A stretch of DNA of 64,000 bases from Desulfuromonas versatilis (GTDB lineage Bacteria > Desulfobacterota > Desulfuromonadia > Desulfuromonadales > NIT-T3). The notes under the pieces were generated by a model. It was not told the DNA's origin, made no database searches, and worked only from the letters and a program-made list of their open reading frames with translations. The DNA lies in the NCBI RefSeq assembly GCF_019704135.1, contig NZ_AP024355.1, positions 3,032,001 to 3,096,000 on the forward strand. Reading direction: 5' to 3'. The position numbers were made by a program, and so were the translations under genes. Shown piece after piece: positions 1-8,111 of the stretch; the first letter of the stretch is position 1, and every line of letters starts with the position of its first letter.

Positions 1-788
1 TGCTTGCCCCCCTTGTCGGTGTAGGGGGTGCCGTAGCCGTCGCTCTCCATGGTGCCGATGTAGCTCACCCCGGTGCGCCCGCCGCGGTTGTGGCAGTGCA
101 GGCACTGGGTCTCGGGGATCTTGCTGGTGATGCGGTGGAAGCGGGGACGGTCCTTCTGGTCCTTGGCGATGGCCTTGTCGCCCCCCTCGTAGGTGCCGGC
201 GTCGGAGTAGACCACGTGGCAGGCGGCGCAGCCGCTGGCCCGGTAGTCGCCGTCGCGCTGGTGGCCGTCGCTCCACAGGTGGCAGCGCAGGCACTGGTTG
301 CGCAGGTAGTCGTCGGCCGGGGTGTTGTCGGGCCCTTCGGGCTTGGCCGGATCGTAGAACGGCAGAGCCTTGAGCTCTTTCACCGCGCCGGGGCGGCTCG
401 GGTCGGCGTCGGCGACCGCCACGTTGGCGTAGATCCCCTCGCGCCCCTGGGCGCCCCAGGCATAGCGGGTGCCGCTGATCTTGCCGGCGCTGGTGGCGTG
501 CAGCGATTTCATCGCCTTGTCGACCTCGTCGGCGTGGCAGGTGCCGCAGGTCTGGTCGACCACCCGCAGGTCCGCCGGGTTGGCGAACATCCCGGCGTGG
601 GCGGCTTGCTGTTCGGTCGCGGCGCCATCGCCCTTGTGGCAGTCGGTACAGCTCAGCTCGGCCATCCCCGGCACCTCGGAGATCCGCTCGATCCCCTCGT
701 GACAGCTCAGGCACTGTTCGGCGGCCAGGGCCATCCCCGGCAGCTGGACGCAGGCGATAATCGCCAGGGCCATCCATAGTCTCTTCAT
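1..788 (-). CDS. Multiheme c-type cytochrome, N-terminal part (C-terminus lies beyond the window)
   Basis: An open frame runs from an ATG at 788 to the left edge without a stop, giving 262 visible residues. It starts with a Sec-type signal peptide (MKRLWMALAIIACV) and has six CXXCH heme-attachment motifs: CLSCH at residue 26, CTDCH at 47, CGTCH at 81, CLRCH at 166, CAACH at 187 and CLHCH at 229. The product is therefore a periplasmic or outer-surface electron carrier with at least six hemes. An AGGAGG ribosome site lies 8 bases upstream of the start. A sigma-54-like promoter precedes it at 834-850, and a terminator separates it from the mla operon, so it has its own transcription. The family cannot be fixed without the C-terminus; decaheme or octaheme respiratory cytochromes are possible. 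Confidence 0.9.
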   Translation of the reverse strand, partial: MKRLWMALAIIACVQLPGMALAAEQCLSCHEGIERISEVPGMAELSCTDCHKGDGAATEQQAAHAGMFANPADLRVVDQTCGTCHADEVDKAMKSLHATSAGKISGTRYAWGAQGREGIYANVAVADADPSRPGAVKELKALPFYDPAKPEGPDNTPADDYLRNQCLRCHLWSDGHQRDGDYRASGCAACHVVYSDAGTYEGGDKAIAKDQKDRPRFHRITSKIPETQCLHCHNRGGRTGVSYIGTMESDGYGTPYTDKGGK

Positions 789-833
789 CGGTCGCCTCCT
801 TGTGGCAGGAAAAAATGGTTAGCTACTACTTAT

Positions 834-850
834 AGCAGAAACCTTGCCAA
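834..850 (-). promoter_or_regulatory. Candidate sigma-54 (-24/-12) promoter of the multiheme cytochrome gene
   Basis: On the minus strand the sequence reads TTGGCAAGGTTTCTGCT, with GG and GC separated by exactly ten bases as RpoN promoters require; it matches the YTGGCACG-N4-TTGCW consensus except at two positions. The expected transcript start is near 824, about 36 bases before the start codon. No activator binding site was identified. Confidence 0.6.
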
Positions 851-895
851 TTTCTTTACCGTTTATTTTCAGCTACTTACAAAGAGAAAACAAAA

Positions 896-945
896 GGGGT
901 GGTTTGTTTTAAACCACCCTTCACCGGTTCAAAACAAACCACCCC
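896..945 (-). terminator. Rho-independent terminator of the mla operon, with competing stems
   Basis: A perfect 15-bp inverted repeat (896-910 with 931-945) is followed on the minus strand by a T-rich run (TTTTGTTTTC). The 20-base loop contains a third arm, AAACCACCC at 911-919, that could pair with 897-905 instead, so two exclusive hairpins are possible. It lies between mlaC and the cytochrome gene. Confidence 0.75.
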
Positions 946-981
946 TCGGATTTATCAACCATGGCCGGGTCCCGCGGCCGT

Positions 982-1590
982 CTATCCCTGCCCTTCGGTC
1001 GCTTTCAGCTCCCTGATCTTCTCCTCCATCCTGGTGAACAGGCCGCTCATTCCTTCGCGGCGGATGATTTCGTTGTAGGTGCTGCGGTAGTTGCGCACCA
1101 GGCTGATCTCCTCGATGATCACGTCGTAGACCAGCCACTGATCGCCGCGCAACACCAGCTTGTAGGTAATGGGGATGTCGGCGCCGGCGGTCAGCACGAA
1201 GGTGTCGATCTGGGCCCTCTCCCCCTCGACCTTCTCGCCGGCGTAGCTCACCTTTTCATCGGTGTAGGCTTCGATGCGCCCCAGGTAGGTCGCCTCGAGC
1301 AGGTCGGAGAACAGCGCGATGAAGCGACTCTTTTCCGTTGTATCGGCCTTGCGCCAGGCCGGCCCGAGAACCCACTGGGACATGGTCTCGAAATCGAAAC
1401 GGGCCCGGATAAGCCCGGTCAACTTCTGGCGGCGGGCCTCGCTCTCCATCCCCTTGTCGCGCAGGGTGGCGATGACCCCGTCCACGGTCTGCTGCACCTG
1501 GTCCATGGCCGCGGTCGCGGCCAGCCCCCAGGCGGCAGGAACCACCATCCCCAGCACCAGCAGGATGGCGGCAAAACGCTTGAACTTCAT
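982..1590 (-). CDS. mlaC: MlaC-type periplasmic phospholipid-binding protein
   Basis: The 202-residue protein begins with a signal peptide (MKFKRFAAILLVLGMVV) and shows the MlaC/Ttg2D pattern: a helical N-terminal part with ARFDFETMSQWVLG and a conserved stretch around YKLVLRGDQWLVYDVIIE near residues 155-172. MlaC shuttles phospholipids between the outer-membrane MlaA complex and the inner-membrane MlaFED ABC complex, normally in the retrograde direction. A GGAGG ribosome site lies just before the ATG. It is the last gene of the mlaEFDAC operon; no mlaB-like STAS gene is present here, as is common outside gammaproteobacteria. A strong terminator follows. Confidence 0.9.
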   Translation of the reverse strand: MKFKRFAAILLVLGMVVPAAWGLAATAAMDQVQQTVDGVIATLRDKGMESEARRQKLTGLIRARFDFETMSQWVLGPAWRKADTTEKSRFIALFSDLLEATYLGRIEAYTDEKVSYAGEKVEGERAQIDTFVLTAGADIPITYKLVLRGDQWLVYDVIIEEISLVRNYRSTYNEIIRREGMSGLFTRMEEKIRELKATEGQG

Positions 1591-1612
1591 TTATTCCTCC
1601 AATGGGCGGCGG

Positions 1613-2377
1613 CTACTTCTCGATCAACGCCTCGCGCCGCTGGGTGTAGGCGTTGCGGATGAACAGGTAGGGGTCGAGCTGCTCGCGCTTGATCCCCTCG
1701 TAGGTATCCTTGTCCAGCGACAGGGCGTTGACACGGTCGTAGGCCTTGACTCCAACATACTCCAGAGTGCCCGGAACCAGGAAGGGGACGGGGTCGAGGT
1801 ACCCGTCGCCGAGCCGGCCGACGCCGTCACGCAGGTTGGTCGGCCCGAACACCGGCATCACCAGGTAGAAGCCGGAACCGACGCCGTAGCGGCCGAAGGT
1901 CTGGCCCAGGTCCTCCTCCTTCTTCAGCCAGCCGTTCTGCTTGGCCGGGTCGAAAAGGCCAGCCACGCCGACGGTGCTGTTGAGCAGGAACCGGCGCAGC
2001 TCGTTGCCCGCGTCGCCGATTTTGAGCTGCAGGGCCGAGTTGACGAAGCGCACCGGAAAGGCGAGGTTGGAGAAGAAGTTGCCCACCGAGGTGCGCACCG
2101 GCTCCGGCGCCACGGCCCGGTAACCCCGGGCCACCGGCTTGAGCAGGTAGAAATAGAGCTTGTCGTTGAACCAGAACATCCCCCGGTTGAAGGGTTCGAT
2201 GGGATCCCAGACCTCCAGGGGCTCCTCCTCGAAGAGCTCATCGGCCTCCAGGTCCGCCGGAGCGCTGGGCGCCCCGGCACCGGTGGGGTTGAACACGTCC
2301 TGCGCCCGGGCCGCCGGGCAAAGCGCCGTCAGGGCCACGAGCAACAGCAGCACCACCAATTTGCCAGCTGGTTTCAT
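1613..2377 (-). CDS. mlaA: MlaA/VacJ outer-membrane phospholipid-transport protein
   Basis: The 254-residue protein is a VacJ/MlaA family member: PIEPFNRGMFWFNDKLYFYL, AFPVRFVNSALQ and the FGRYGVGSGFYLVMPVFGPTN block are family hallmarks. MlaA sits in the outer membrane and takes phospholipids from the outer leaflet for transfer to MlaC. The N-terminus is a signal sequence with a Cys in TALCPAARA; the base before the Cys is not ideal for a lipobox, so a lipoprotein or a normally cleaved product are both possible. I chose the second ATG (2377) because a GGAG site lies upstream; a start at 2392 is also possible. Its location between mlaD and mlaC fits one transcript. Confidence 0.9.
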   Translation of the reverse strand: MKPAGKLVVLLLLVALTALCPAARAQDVFNPTGAGAPSAPADLEADELFEEEPLEVWDPIEPFNRGMFWFNDKLYFYLLKPVARGYRAVAPEPVRTSVGNFFSNLAFPVRFVNSALQLKIGDAGNELRRFLLNSTVGVAGLFDPAKQNGWLKKEEDLGQTFGRYGVGSGFYLVMPVFGPTNLRDGVGRLGDGYLDPVPFLVPGTLEYVGVKAYDRVNALSLDKDTYEGIKREQLDPYLFIRNAYTQRREALIEK

Positions 2378-2431
2378 CTTCCGGGTCTCCATCTCGCCGG
2401 CCGGGGCACGGCGGGGTCGGGGTTTGCAGGT

Positions 2432-2878
2432 TTATTTCTTCTCGAAAATGTACTTGCTGACCAGCTCCTCGAGGTTGATGGCGGACTCGGTCTCCAGGAT
2501 CCGCCCGCCCGCCTCGATGTACTGCTCCATGCCGCCCGGGGCGATGTCCACGTAGCGGTCGCCGATGATCCCGGCGGTGCGGATCGAGGCGATGCTGTCT
2601 TCGCTCAGCCGCACCCCCTGGTCCAGCTCCATGGTGACCACCGCCTCGTAATCCTCGGGGTTGAGCCGGATTTTGGCCACCTTGCCGATGCGCACCCCGG
2701 CGATCTCCACGGTGCTGCCTTCCTTGAGCCCCGAGATCGAGCCGAAACGCGCCTCGACCGAATAGGTGGGGTGGCCGAACAGGTTCACATCGCCGAGCTT
2801 TACCGACAACCAGGCGAAACAGACGAACCCCGCGACCAGGAACAGCCCAACCGCGGTCTCCACGTTAAACCGTTTCAT
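2432..2878 (-). CDS. mlaD: MlaD-type MCE-domain protein
   Basis: The 148-residue protein has one N-terminal membrane helix (TAVGLFLVAGFVCFAWLSV) followed by a single MCE domain (residues about 33-115) with GSISGLKEGSTVEIAGVRIG and IGDRYVDIAPGG. MlaD forms a hexameric ring on the MlaFE ABC transporter that passes lipids to MlaC. The start at MKRFNVE overlaps the end of mlaF by 14 bases, which indicates translational coupling. Length and architecture match MlaD of proteobacteria. Confidence 0.92.
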   Translation of the reverse strand: MKRFNVETAVGLFLVAGFVCFAWLSVKLGDVNLFGHPTYSVEARFGSISGLKEGSTVEIAGVRIGKVAKIRLNPEDYEAVVTMELDQGVRLSEDSIASIRTAGIIGDRYVDIAPGGMEQYIEAGGRILETESAINLEELVSKYIFEKK

Positions 2879-3668
2879 ATAGAACGCTATCCTCCTCTTC
2901 GGCACTGGAATAGATGGGGCCCATGGTGGTTTCGACGAAATCCCGGATCAGGGGATTTTTCGAAAGCTGGAACTCCTCGGGCGACATGCACCCCTGGATG
3001 ACCCCTTCGGCCAGCAGCGCCACATAATCGGCCAGCTTGAAGATCTTGGGCACGTCGTGACTGACGATGACCGCGGTGTACTTGAGCTTGGCCTGGGTCT
3101 TGTGGAACAGCCGGTAGATTTCGTTGCTCTTGTGGACATCGAGGCCGGTGGTCGGCTCGTCGAAAAACACGATGCGCGGCTGCAGAACCAGGGCCCGGGC
3201 CAGGCCGACCCGCTTGCGCATGCCGCCGCTGATCTGGGCGGGGTATTTCCCCTCGGCCCCCTCCAGGTCCATCATCGCCAGCTTGTCCATGACGTTGTCG
3301 CGGATCTCCGCCTCCGAGGCGTCGGTGCGCTCGCGCAGGGGCAGGGCCACGTTGTCGAACACGGTCAGCGAATCGAACAGGGCGGCGTTCTGGAACAGCA
3401 CGCCGAAATCGGTGCGGATTTTGTTGAGCTGCTTTTTCCCAATGCGGGTCAGGTCGCTGCCGAAGACCCTCACCTGGCCCCGGTCGGGCCGGATCAGGCC
3501 CAGCATGTGCTTGAGGATCACGCTCTTGCCCTGCCCGCTGGCCCCGACGATCACCGTCGTGGTCCCCTCGCGGACCTGCAGGTTGATCCCCCGCAGCACC
3601 TGCTGGCGCCCGAAGGACTTGTGCACATCGATCAGCTCGATGGCGATCTTTTCCTGGTTGTCACTCAT
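2865..3668 (-). CDS. mlaF: MlaF ABC transporter ATPase
   Basis: The 267-residue ATPase has Walker A GASGQGKS (about residue 43), the Q-loop LFQNAALFDSLTVFDNV, the signature ISGGMRKRVGLARAL and Walker B RIVFFDEPT followed by GLDVHKSN. These are typical of MlaF/Ttg2A, the ATPase of the phospholipid ABC transporter. It lies between mlaE and mlaD. Its C-terminal extension, EFVETTMGP-like, matches the MlaF tail that wraps the partner ATPase subunit. Confidence 0.95.
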   Translation of the reverse strand: MSDNQEKIAIELIDVHKSFGRQQVLRGINLQVREGTTTVIVGASGQGKSVILKHMLGLIRPDRGQVRVFGSDLTRIGKKQLNKIRTDFGVLFQNAALFDSLTVFDNVALPLRERTDASEAEIRDNVMDKLAMMDLEGAEGKYPAQISGGMRKRVGLARALVLQPRIVFFDEPTTGLDVHKSNEIYRLFHKTQAKLKYTAVIVSHDVPKIFKLADYVALLAEGVIQGCMSPEEFQLSKNPLIRDFVETTMGPIYSSAEEEDSVLYETV

Positions 3669-3707
3669 GGCGCTGGAACCGCTCCTCCCTCTTCCCCCGG
3701 GTTGGCC

Positions 3708-4496
3708 TCACAACAAGATGGCGCTGATCAGGTAATCCCAGACCAGCACGCTGACCGATGAGAGCACCACCGCGTCGGTGGTGGTGCGGCTCACCCCCTC
3801 GGCCCCGAAGCCGCCGTTGCGCTCCAGGTGCAGGTTGTAGCCCTTGGCGGCGGCGATCCAGACCAGCAGCAGGCCGAAGACCAGCGACTTGACGACGCCC
3901 ATGCGGATATCGGCCCACTCGACGCTGGTGTACATGTTCTGGAAATAATTCCCCTCGCTGGCCCCCAGCAGCAGCACCCCGATCAGGTAGCCGCCGAGGA
4001 TGCCGACCACGTCGAAGATGAAGGTCAGCAGGGGCATGGAGATCACCCCCGCCACCAGCTTCGGCGCCATCAGGTACTTGAAGGGATCGACGGCCATGCA
4101 CTCCAGGGCGTCGATCTGCTCCGAGTTGCGCATGATGCCGATCTCGGCGCAGATCGCCGAGCCGGCCCGGCCGATGACCATCAGCGCCGCCACCACCGGG
4201 CCCAGTTCGCGGATCAGGCTCAGGGCCACCGCCGAACCGAGCAGCCCCTCGGAGCCGAACTTGCTCAGGGTGTAATACCCCTGCAGGCCGAGAACCATGC
4301 CGGTGAAAGCGCCGGTGAACAGAATGACGAACACCGACTTGGCGCCGATAAACTGCACCTGGCGCACGATGGGGAAAATTTTGTAGGGGGGCCGAAGGAT
4401 GCTGACCAGGCAGGCACCGAGGAAAATCCCCATGCGCCCCGCCTGCTCGAGGAAATAAAGGCACTCGTCCCCGATTTTCTCGAAAACTTTAAGCAC
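3708..4496 (-). CDS. mlaE: MlaE permease of the phospholipid ABC transporter
   Basis: The 262-residue integral membrane protein is an MlaE/YrbE permease: the N-terminal interface helix is followed by about five membrane segments, with [34 protein letters not shown] and the family motif [14 protein letters not shown] that contacts the ATPase. It is the first gene of the operon mlaE-F-D-A-C. A possible sigma-70 promoter lies 70-100 bases upstream. Confidence 0.95.
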   Translation of the reverse strand: MLKVFEKIGDECLYFLEQAGRMGIFLGACLVSILRPPYKIFPIVRQVQFIGAKSVFVILFTGAFTGMVLGLQGYYTLSKFGSEGLLGSAVALSLIRELGPVVAALMVIGRAGSAICAEIGIMRNSEQIDALECMAVDPFKYLMAPKLVAGVISMPLLTFIFDVVGILGGYLIGVLLLGASEGNYFQNMYTSVEWADIRMGVVKSLVFGLLLVWIAAAKGYNLHLERNGGFGAEGVSRTTTDAVVLSSVSVLVWDYLISAILL

Positions 4497-4567
4497 TTAT
4501 ACCACCTGTCGAAAAAAGGCCCCGGCACGCCACCTGGGCGGGGGCCGGACTTAATCGTAACTGCCCT

Positions 4568-4598
4568 ATAATACTATCATTTATCCGGGGCATGTCCA
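4568..4598 (-). promoter_or_regulatory. Possible sigma-70 promoter for mlaE operon
   Basis: On the minus strand TGGACA (-35) and TATTAT (-10) are separated by 19 bases, slightly longer than the ideal 17. It is the best candidate in the AT-rich gap before mlaE. Confidence 0.35.
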
Positions 4599-4645
4599 TA
4601 CCGACGATGAGGATTAAAAGCACTGCCGAGAGGGCGGCCGTTCCC

Positions 4646-5401
4646 TCAGGGGGGAAGCAGAAACACGTGGGCCAGGGCCCGCAGGCTGAGCAGGCAGATC
4701 AGGCCGCCCACCAGGTACATCAGCACCCGGACCGGCAGCCAGCGGCAGAGCCAGGCCCCCAGCGGCGCGGCGAACACTCCGCCGGCCACCAGCCCCAGCA
4801 CCGCCTGCCAGTAGCCCAGGCCGATGGTCAGCAAAAAGGTGCAGGAGGCACTGGCGGCCACGAAAAACTCGGCCAGGTTGGCCGAGCCGATGGCCAGGCG
4901 CGGAGACTGGCCGCGGGCCACCAGGGAAGAGGTCACGATCGGCCCCCAACCGCCGCCGCCCAGGGCGTCGAAAAAACCGCCCAGCAGGCCGAGGATGCCG
5001 GTCTGCAGACGCTGCACGGGGCGGGCCTGGAGGTTTCTTCGGGTAGCCTTGAACAGGATCAGGCAGCCCATCACCGCAAGGTAGGCGGCCACCAGGACGC
5101 GGACCGGCCGGACCGGCAGGGTGGTCAGAAAATAGGCGCCCACTATCGCGCCACCCGCTCCGGCCACGGCCAACTGCCGAAACAGGCGCCGATCGACGTT
5201 TTTCAGCAGCAGGTGCGAGGCGCCCGAGGCGCCGGTAGTGAAGACCTCGGCCAGGTGCACGCTGGCGCTGGCCACCGCCGGTGGGGTGCCGAAGCTGATC
5301 AGGAAAGTGGTCGCGGTGACCCCGTAGGCCATGCCGAGCGCCCCGTCGATGATCTGGGCGCAAAAGCCGATCAGGAAAAATATCCACAGGTCCGATTCCA
5401 T
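4646..5401 (-). CDS. TSUP family (TauE/SafE) membrane exporter
   Basis: The 251-residue protein has seven to eight hydrophobic segments in the TSUP arrangement, with the paired motifs [19 protein letters not shown] near the N-terminus and [20 protein letters not shown] in the second half. TSUP proteins export or import sulfite, sulfonates or other sulfur-containing organic anions across the inner membrane; the substrate cannot be read here. I chose the ATG at 5401 (MESDLW) over an in-frame ATG at 5431 since the family usually begins close to the first helix; no strong ribosome site distinguishes them. Confidence 0.85.
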   Translation of the reverse strand: MESDLWIFFLIGFCAQIIDGALGMAYGVTATTFLISFGTPPAVASASVHLAEVFTTGASGASHLLLKNVDRRLFRQLAVAGAGGAIVGAYFLTTLPVRPVRVLVAAYLAVMGCLILFKATRRNLQARPVQRLQTGILGLLGGFFDALGGGGWGPIVTSSLVARGQSPRLAIGSANLAEFFVAASASCTFLLTIGLGYWQAVLGLVAGGVFAAPLGAWLCRWLPVRVLMYLVGGLICLLSLRALAHVFLLPP

Positions 5402-5587
5402 GACAGTTCGCCGACCCGCGCCATGCGGCAACCAGAGGCTGTATCAAGGATAGCAATCCGCGGGCGGAAGAAAAGCCCCCAGAGGAAAGGGAAGCGGTAT
5501 TTCCCCCGCCGGCTTGCGTTTCGGCAAAAGCGGACTAGTCTGATCTTTATAGCCGAAATTAAATCAATCCAATCAACGGAGGACCCC

Positions 5588-6025
5588 ATGCTCCAGGAAT
5601 TCAAAAAGTTCGCCATGCGCGGCAACGTGGTGGACATGGCCGTCGGCATCATCATCGGCGCCGCCTTCGGCAAGATCGTCAGCTCGCTGGTCAAGGACGT
5701 GATCATGCCGCCCATCGGCCTGCTCATGGGCAAGGTCGACTTCAGCAGCCTGTTCATCAACCTGAGCGGCACCGACTATACCTCGCTGAAAGCCGCCCAG
5801 GAAGCCGGCGCGCCAACGATCAACTACGGGGTGTTCATCAATACGTTGCTCGACTTCGTCATCGTCGCCTTCGCCATCTTCATGATGATCAAGGCGATGA
5901 ACCGGATGATGGAGAAAAAGGAAGAAGAACCCCAGGCGCCCGACACCAAGGAGTGCCCGGAGTGCCTTTCGGAGATCCCGATAGCGGCCAAACGCTGCAG
6001 GCACTGCACGTCGCAGGTCGCCTGA
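5588..6025 (+). CDS. mscL: Large-conductance mechanosensitive channel MscL
   Basis: The 145-residue protein begins [20 protein letters not shown], which is the MscL N-terminal amphipathic helix and start of TM1. TM2 is near residues 78-100. The C-terminus ends in a zinc-ribbon-like CPECLSEI...CRHC pair seen in a subset of MscL proteins. MscL opens under membrane tension to release solutes on hypoosmotic shock. A GGAGG site lies 5 bases before the ATG. The gene stands alone, divergent from the TSUP gene. Confidence 0.95.
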   Translation: MLQEFKKFAMRGNVVDMAVGIIIGAAFGKIVSSLVKDVIMPPIGLLMGKVDFSSLFINLSGTDYTSLKAAQEAGAPTINYGVFINTLLDFVIVAFAIFMMIKAMNRMMEKKEEEPQAPDTKECPECLSEIPIAAKRCRHCTSQVA

Positions 6026-6061
6026 CGGCAATGGCAACCCACTCACGGAAAGGAGAAACAA

Positions 6062-6466
6062 ATGCCCAATCTGACTGAAATCGAGGGAATTGGTGCCAGT
6101 TACGCGGAAAAGCTCAAGGCCGCAGGGGTCAGAAACATCGCCGGTCTGCTCGAGAAGGGGTGCTCGGCCAAGGGGCGCAAGCAACTTGCCGACACCACCG
6201 GACTGAGCGCTTCCCAGATTCTTAAGTGGGTCAACTGCGCGGATCTGTTCCGGATCAAGGGGATCGGCCAGGAGTATGCCGACCTGCTGGAGGCCTCGGG
6301 GGTCGACTCGGTCCCGGAGCTGGCGCAGCGCAAGGCGGAAAACCTGCATGTCAAGATGGCCGAGGTCAACGAGCGCAAAAAACTGGTTCGCCAGTTGCCG
6401 ACCATGGACAGGGTGCAGGACTGGATCGCCCAGGCGAAAAACCTGCCCAAGCTGGTGATGCACTGA
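6062..6466 (+). CDS. DUF4332 helix-hairpin-helix protein
   Basis: The 134-residue protein has two helix-hairpin-helix-like units: IEGIGASYAEKLKAAGV (about residues 8-24) and IKGIGQEYADLLEASGVDSV (about 66-85). This is the DUF4332 pattern, related to the DNA-binding HhH repeats of NAD-dependent ligases, but a DNA-binding role is only inferred. A GGAAAGGAG ribosome site precedes the ATG. It is 36 bases downstream of mscL and could be cotranscribed. Confidence 0.8.
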   Translation: MPNLTEIEGIGASYAEKLKAAGVRNIAGLLEKGCSAKGRKQLADTTGLSASQILKWVNCADLFRIKGIGQEYADLLEASGVDSVPELAQRKAENLHVKMAEVNERKKLVRQLPTMDRVQDWIAQAKNLPKLVMH

Positions 6467-6520
6467 GTCCGCGCCGGCCCCTCCCCTGCTCCGGGGAGAG
6501 GGCCACCGCGGGTACTCGCC

Positions 6521-7933
6521 TCAGGCCCGGTTCGCCCTGGCCTCGGGGAGGGGGCCGTCTTCTTTGCCGCCGCGCAGGGCGAAGTATTCCTGCGGGGTGT
6601 TGATGTTGAGAAAGGTCCGGCCCTGGGGATCGTGGGCGGCCAGGTTTTCGGGGCCGAGTTCGCGCACCTGCACTTGGGGAAAGAAACTCACGATGCGCCG
6701 CTGGCCGCGGTCGAGCACCGCCTCCATGGCCGGCAGGCAGCTCTTGTCGTAGAGGGCGTGCAGGGGTTCCAGCCCCTCGGCACCCCGCGGGATAACGACC
6801 TCGCCCCCTTCGCCGTGGCTGCAGATTTCCCGGACCACCTCCGCCGAGACGAAGGGCATGTCGCAGGCGACCACGAAGGCCTTTGCGTTGCGGGCGTGGC
6901 AGAGCCCCGAGTGGATGCCGGCCAGGGAGCCTTGGGCAAAATAGATGTCCGGCACCTTGCGGCAGTCGATCCCCTCGTAGAGACCGGGCGAGTTGGTGAC
7001 CAGCAGCACCTCGTCGAACAGCCCGGCCATGACCCGATGGATGTGCTCGATAAAGCGCGCCCCGTCGATGGGCAGCAGCGACTTGTCGCACCCCATGCGC
7101 CGGCTCTCGCCGCCGGCCAGGATGACCCCGGTGACCCCGGGGATTTTTTTTGCCGTCGGCGCCAACTCGAGCCCCTCGGGGCGGCAGTAGAGCTCGAAGG
7201 ACTCCCCCCGCAGGTAGCCGACCAGGGTGATGCCGGCCTGTTCGCACATCTGCACCGCCAGGTCGGTGGGCGAGGTGCGCGAGGCGATCAGGGCGATGCC
7301 GAGTTTCGCCGCCTTGGCGGCCATCTCCGTCGACACCCTCCCGGAGGTCACCAGCATCTTGCCGCGCAGGTCGATGTTCTTGAACAGCGCCTCGCCGGCG
7401 AGGCGGTCCAGGGTGTTGTGGCGTCCCAGGTCTTCGGCGTAGAGCAGCAGCTGCCGCCCGTCGCCCACCGCCGCCGAGTGAATCCCGCCGTGGCTGCGGT
7501 ACTGCTCGGCCCGCTGGGCGAGGCCCTTCATCAGCTCGAAGACCGAAGCCGGGGAAAAGCGTGGCTGTTCCCGCACGGCCGCCGCATCCGGCGCCGCTGC
7601 GGGCTCGAAATTGAAGGTGATCCCGGTGCCGCAGCCCGAGGTCAGGGTGGGCTTGAGCCGCTCGGGGACCTCGCCGCGGATGCGCACCCGCGCCGCCCCG
7701 AACTCGCGGCAGACGCCGAGGGTCTGGATCTCGTCGAGCCCGGAGATGAACCCCTGGTTGCGCAGGAAGCCGGCCACCAGAAAATTGAGCTGATGGGGCG
7801 AGGCGACCAGCGTCGCCAGTTCGCGGTCGTTGACCGTGAGCTGCAGGGGGTACTCCTGCACCACCTGGCGCCCGTGGCTCGCGAGGCGGCCATTCTTGAA
7901 CTGGTAAACGGTGCGATTGCCGGAGTGATCCAT
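6521..7933 (-). CDS. FdhD-MobA fusion: formate dehydrogenase sulfurtransferase plus molybdenum cofactor guanylyltransferase
   Basis: The 470-residue protein joins two enzymes. Residues about 1-260 are FdhD, which passes sulfur from IscS to the Mo cofactor of formate dehydrogenase: SGCGTG near 100, SHGGIHSAAV, YAEDLGRHNTLDRLAG and TSGRVSTEMAAKAA. Residues about 267-465 are MobA: GVILAGGESRRMGCDKSLL is the nucleotide-binding signature and VVACDMPFV the metal-binding motif; MobA attaches GMP to molybdopterin. The FdhD part has Cys then Gly-Thr-Gly where many homologs have CXXC, so only the first Cys is present. The start at 7933 has AAAGGAAG upstream; an earlier ATG exists at 7951. It lies downstream of the formate dehydrogenase structural genes, which fits a maturation role. 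Confidence 0.92.
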   Translation of the reverse strand: MDHSGNRTVYQFKNGRLASHGRQVVQEYPLQLTVNDRELATLVASPHQLNFLVAGFLRNQGFISGLDEIQTLGVCREFGAARVRIRGEVPERLKPTLTSGCGTGITFNFEPAAAPDAAAVREQPRFSPASVFELMKGLAQRAEQYRSHGGIHSAAVGDGRQLLLYAEDLGRHNTLDRLAGEALFKNIDLRGKMLVTSGRVSTEMAAKAAKLGIALIASRTSPTDLAVQMCEQAGITLVGYLRGESFELYCRPEGLELAPTAKKIPGVTGVILAGGESRRMGCDKSLLPIDGARFIEHIHRVMAGLFDEVLLVTNSPGLYEGIDCRKVPDIYFAQGSLAGIHSGLCHARNAKAFVVACDMPFVSAEVVREICSHGEGGEVVIPRGAEGLEPLHALYDKSCLPAMEAVLDRGQRRIVSFFPQVQVRELGPENLAAHDPQGRTFLNINTPQEYFALRGGKEDGPLPEARANRA

Positions 7934-8015
7934 AACAACTTCCTTTACCATTTTAAAATTCGCGGTTTTCCAGACAGGAAAAGCAGAGCTTCGCTAAACA
8001 AGCAATTTCAGTTCA

Positions 8016-8091
8016 CCACGAAGAGCACGAAGAACACGAAGAAAAGCTAAAAATGCAGTTTTTTACTTCGTGTCCTTCGTGTCCTTCGTGG
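8016..8091. repeat. Inverted repeat built from CACGAAG units between fdhD-mobA and the membrane subunit gene
   Basis: Two 26-base arms (8016-8041 and 8066-8091) match at 23 of 26 positions as inverted copies, and each arm holds three CACGAAG-type heptads. This resembles dispersed palindromic elements seen in deltaproteobacterial genomes. It may act as a transcript-end hairpin between the fdn genes and fdhD-mobA. Confidence 0.75.
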
Positions 8092-8111
8092 TTATAAAAA
8101 AGCCCTTCTGC

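Noticed and set aside
4592-5587. Long N-terminal extension of the mscL frame
   Set aside because: MscL begins at 5588 with its canonical N-terminus and ribosome site; the extension is antisense to the TSUP gene.
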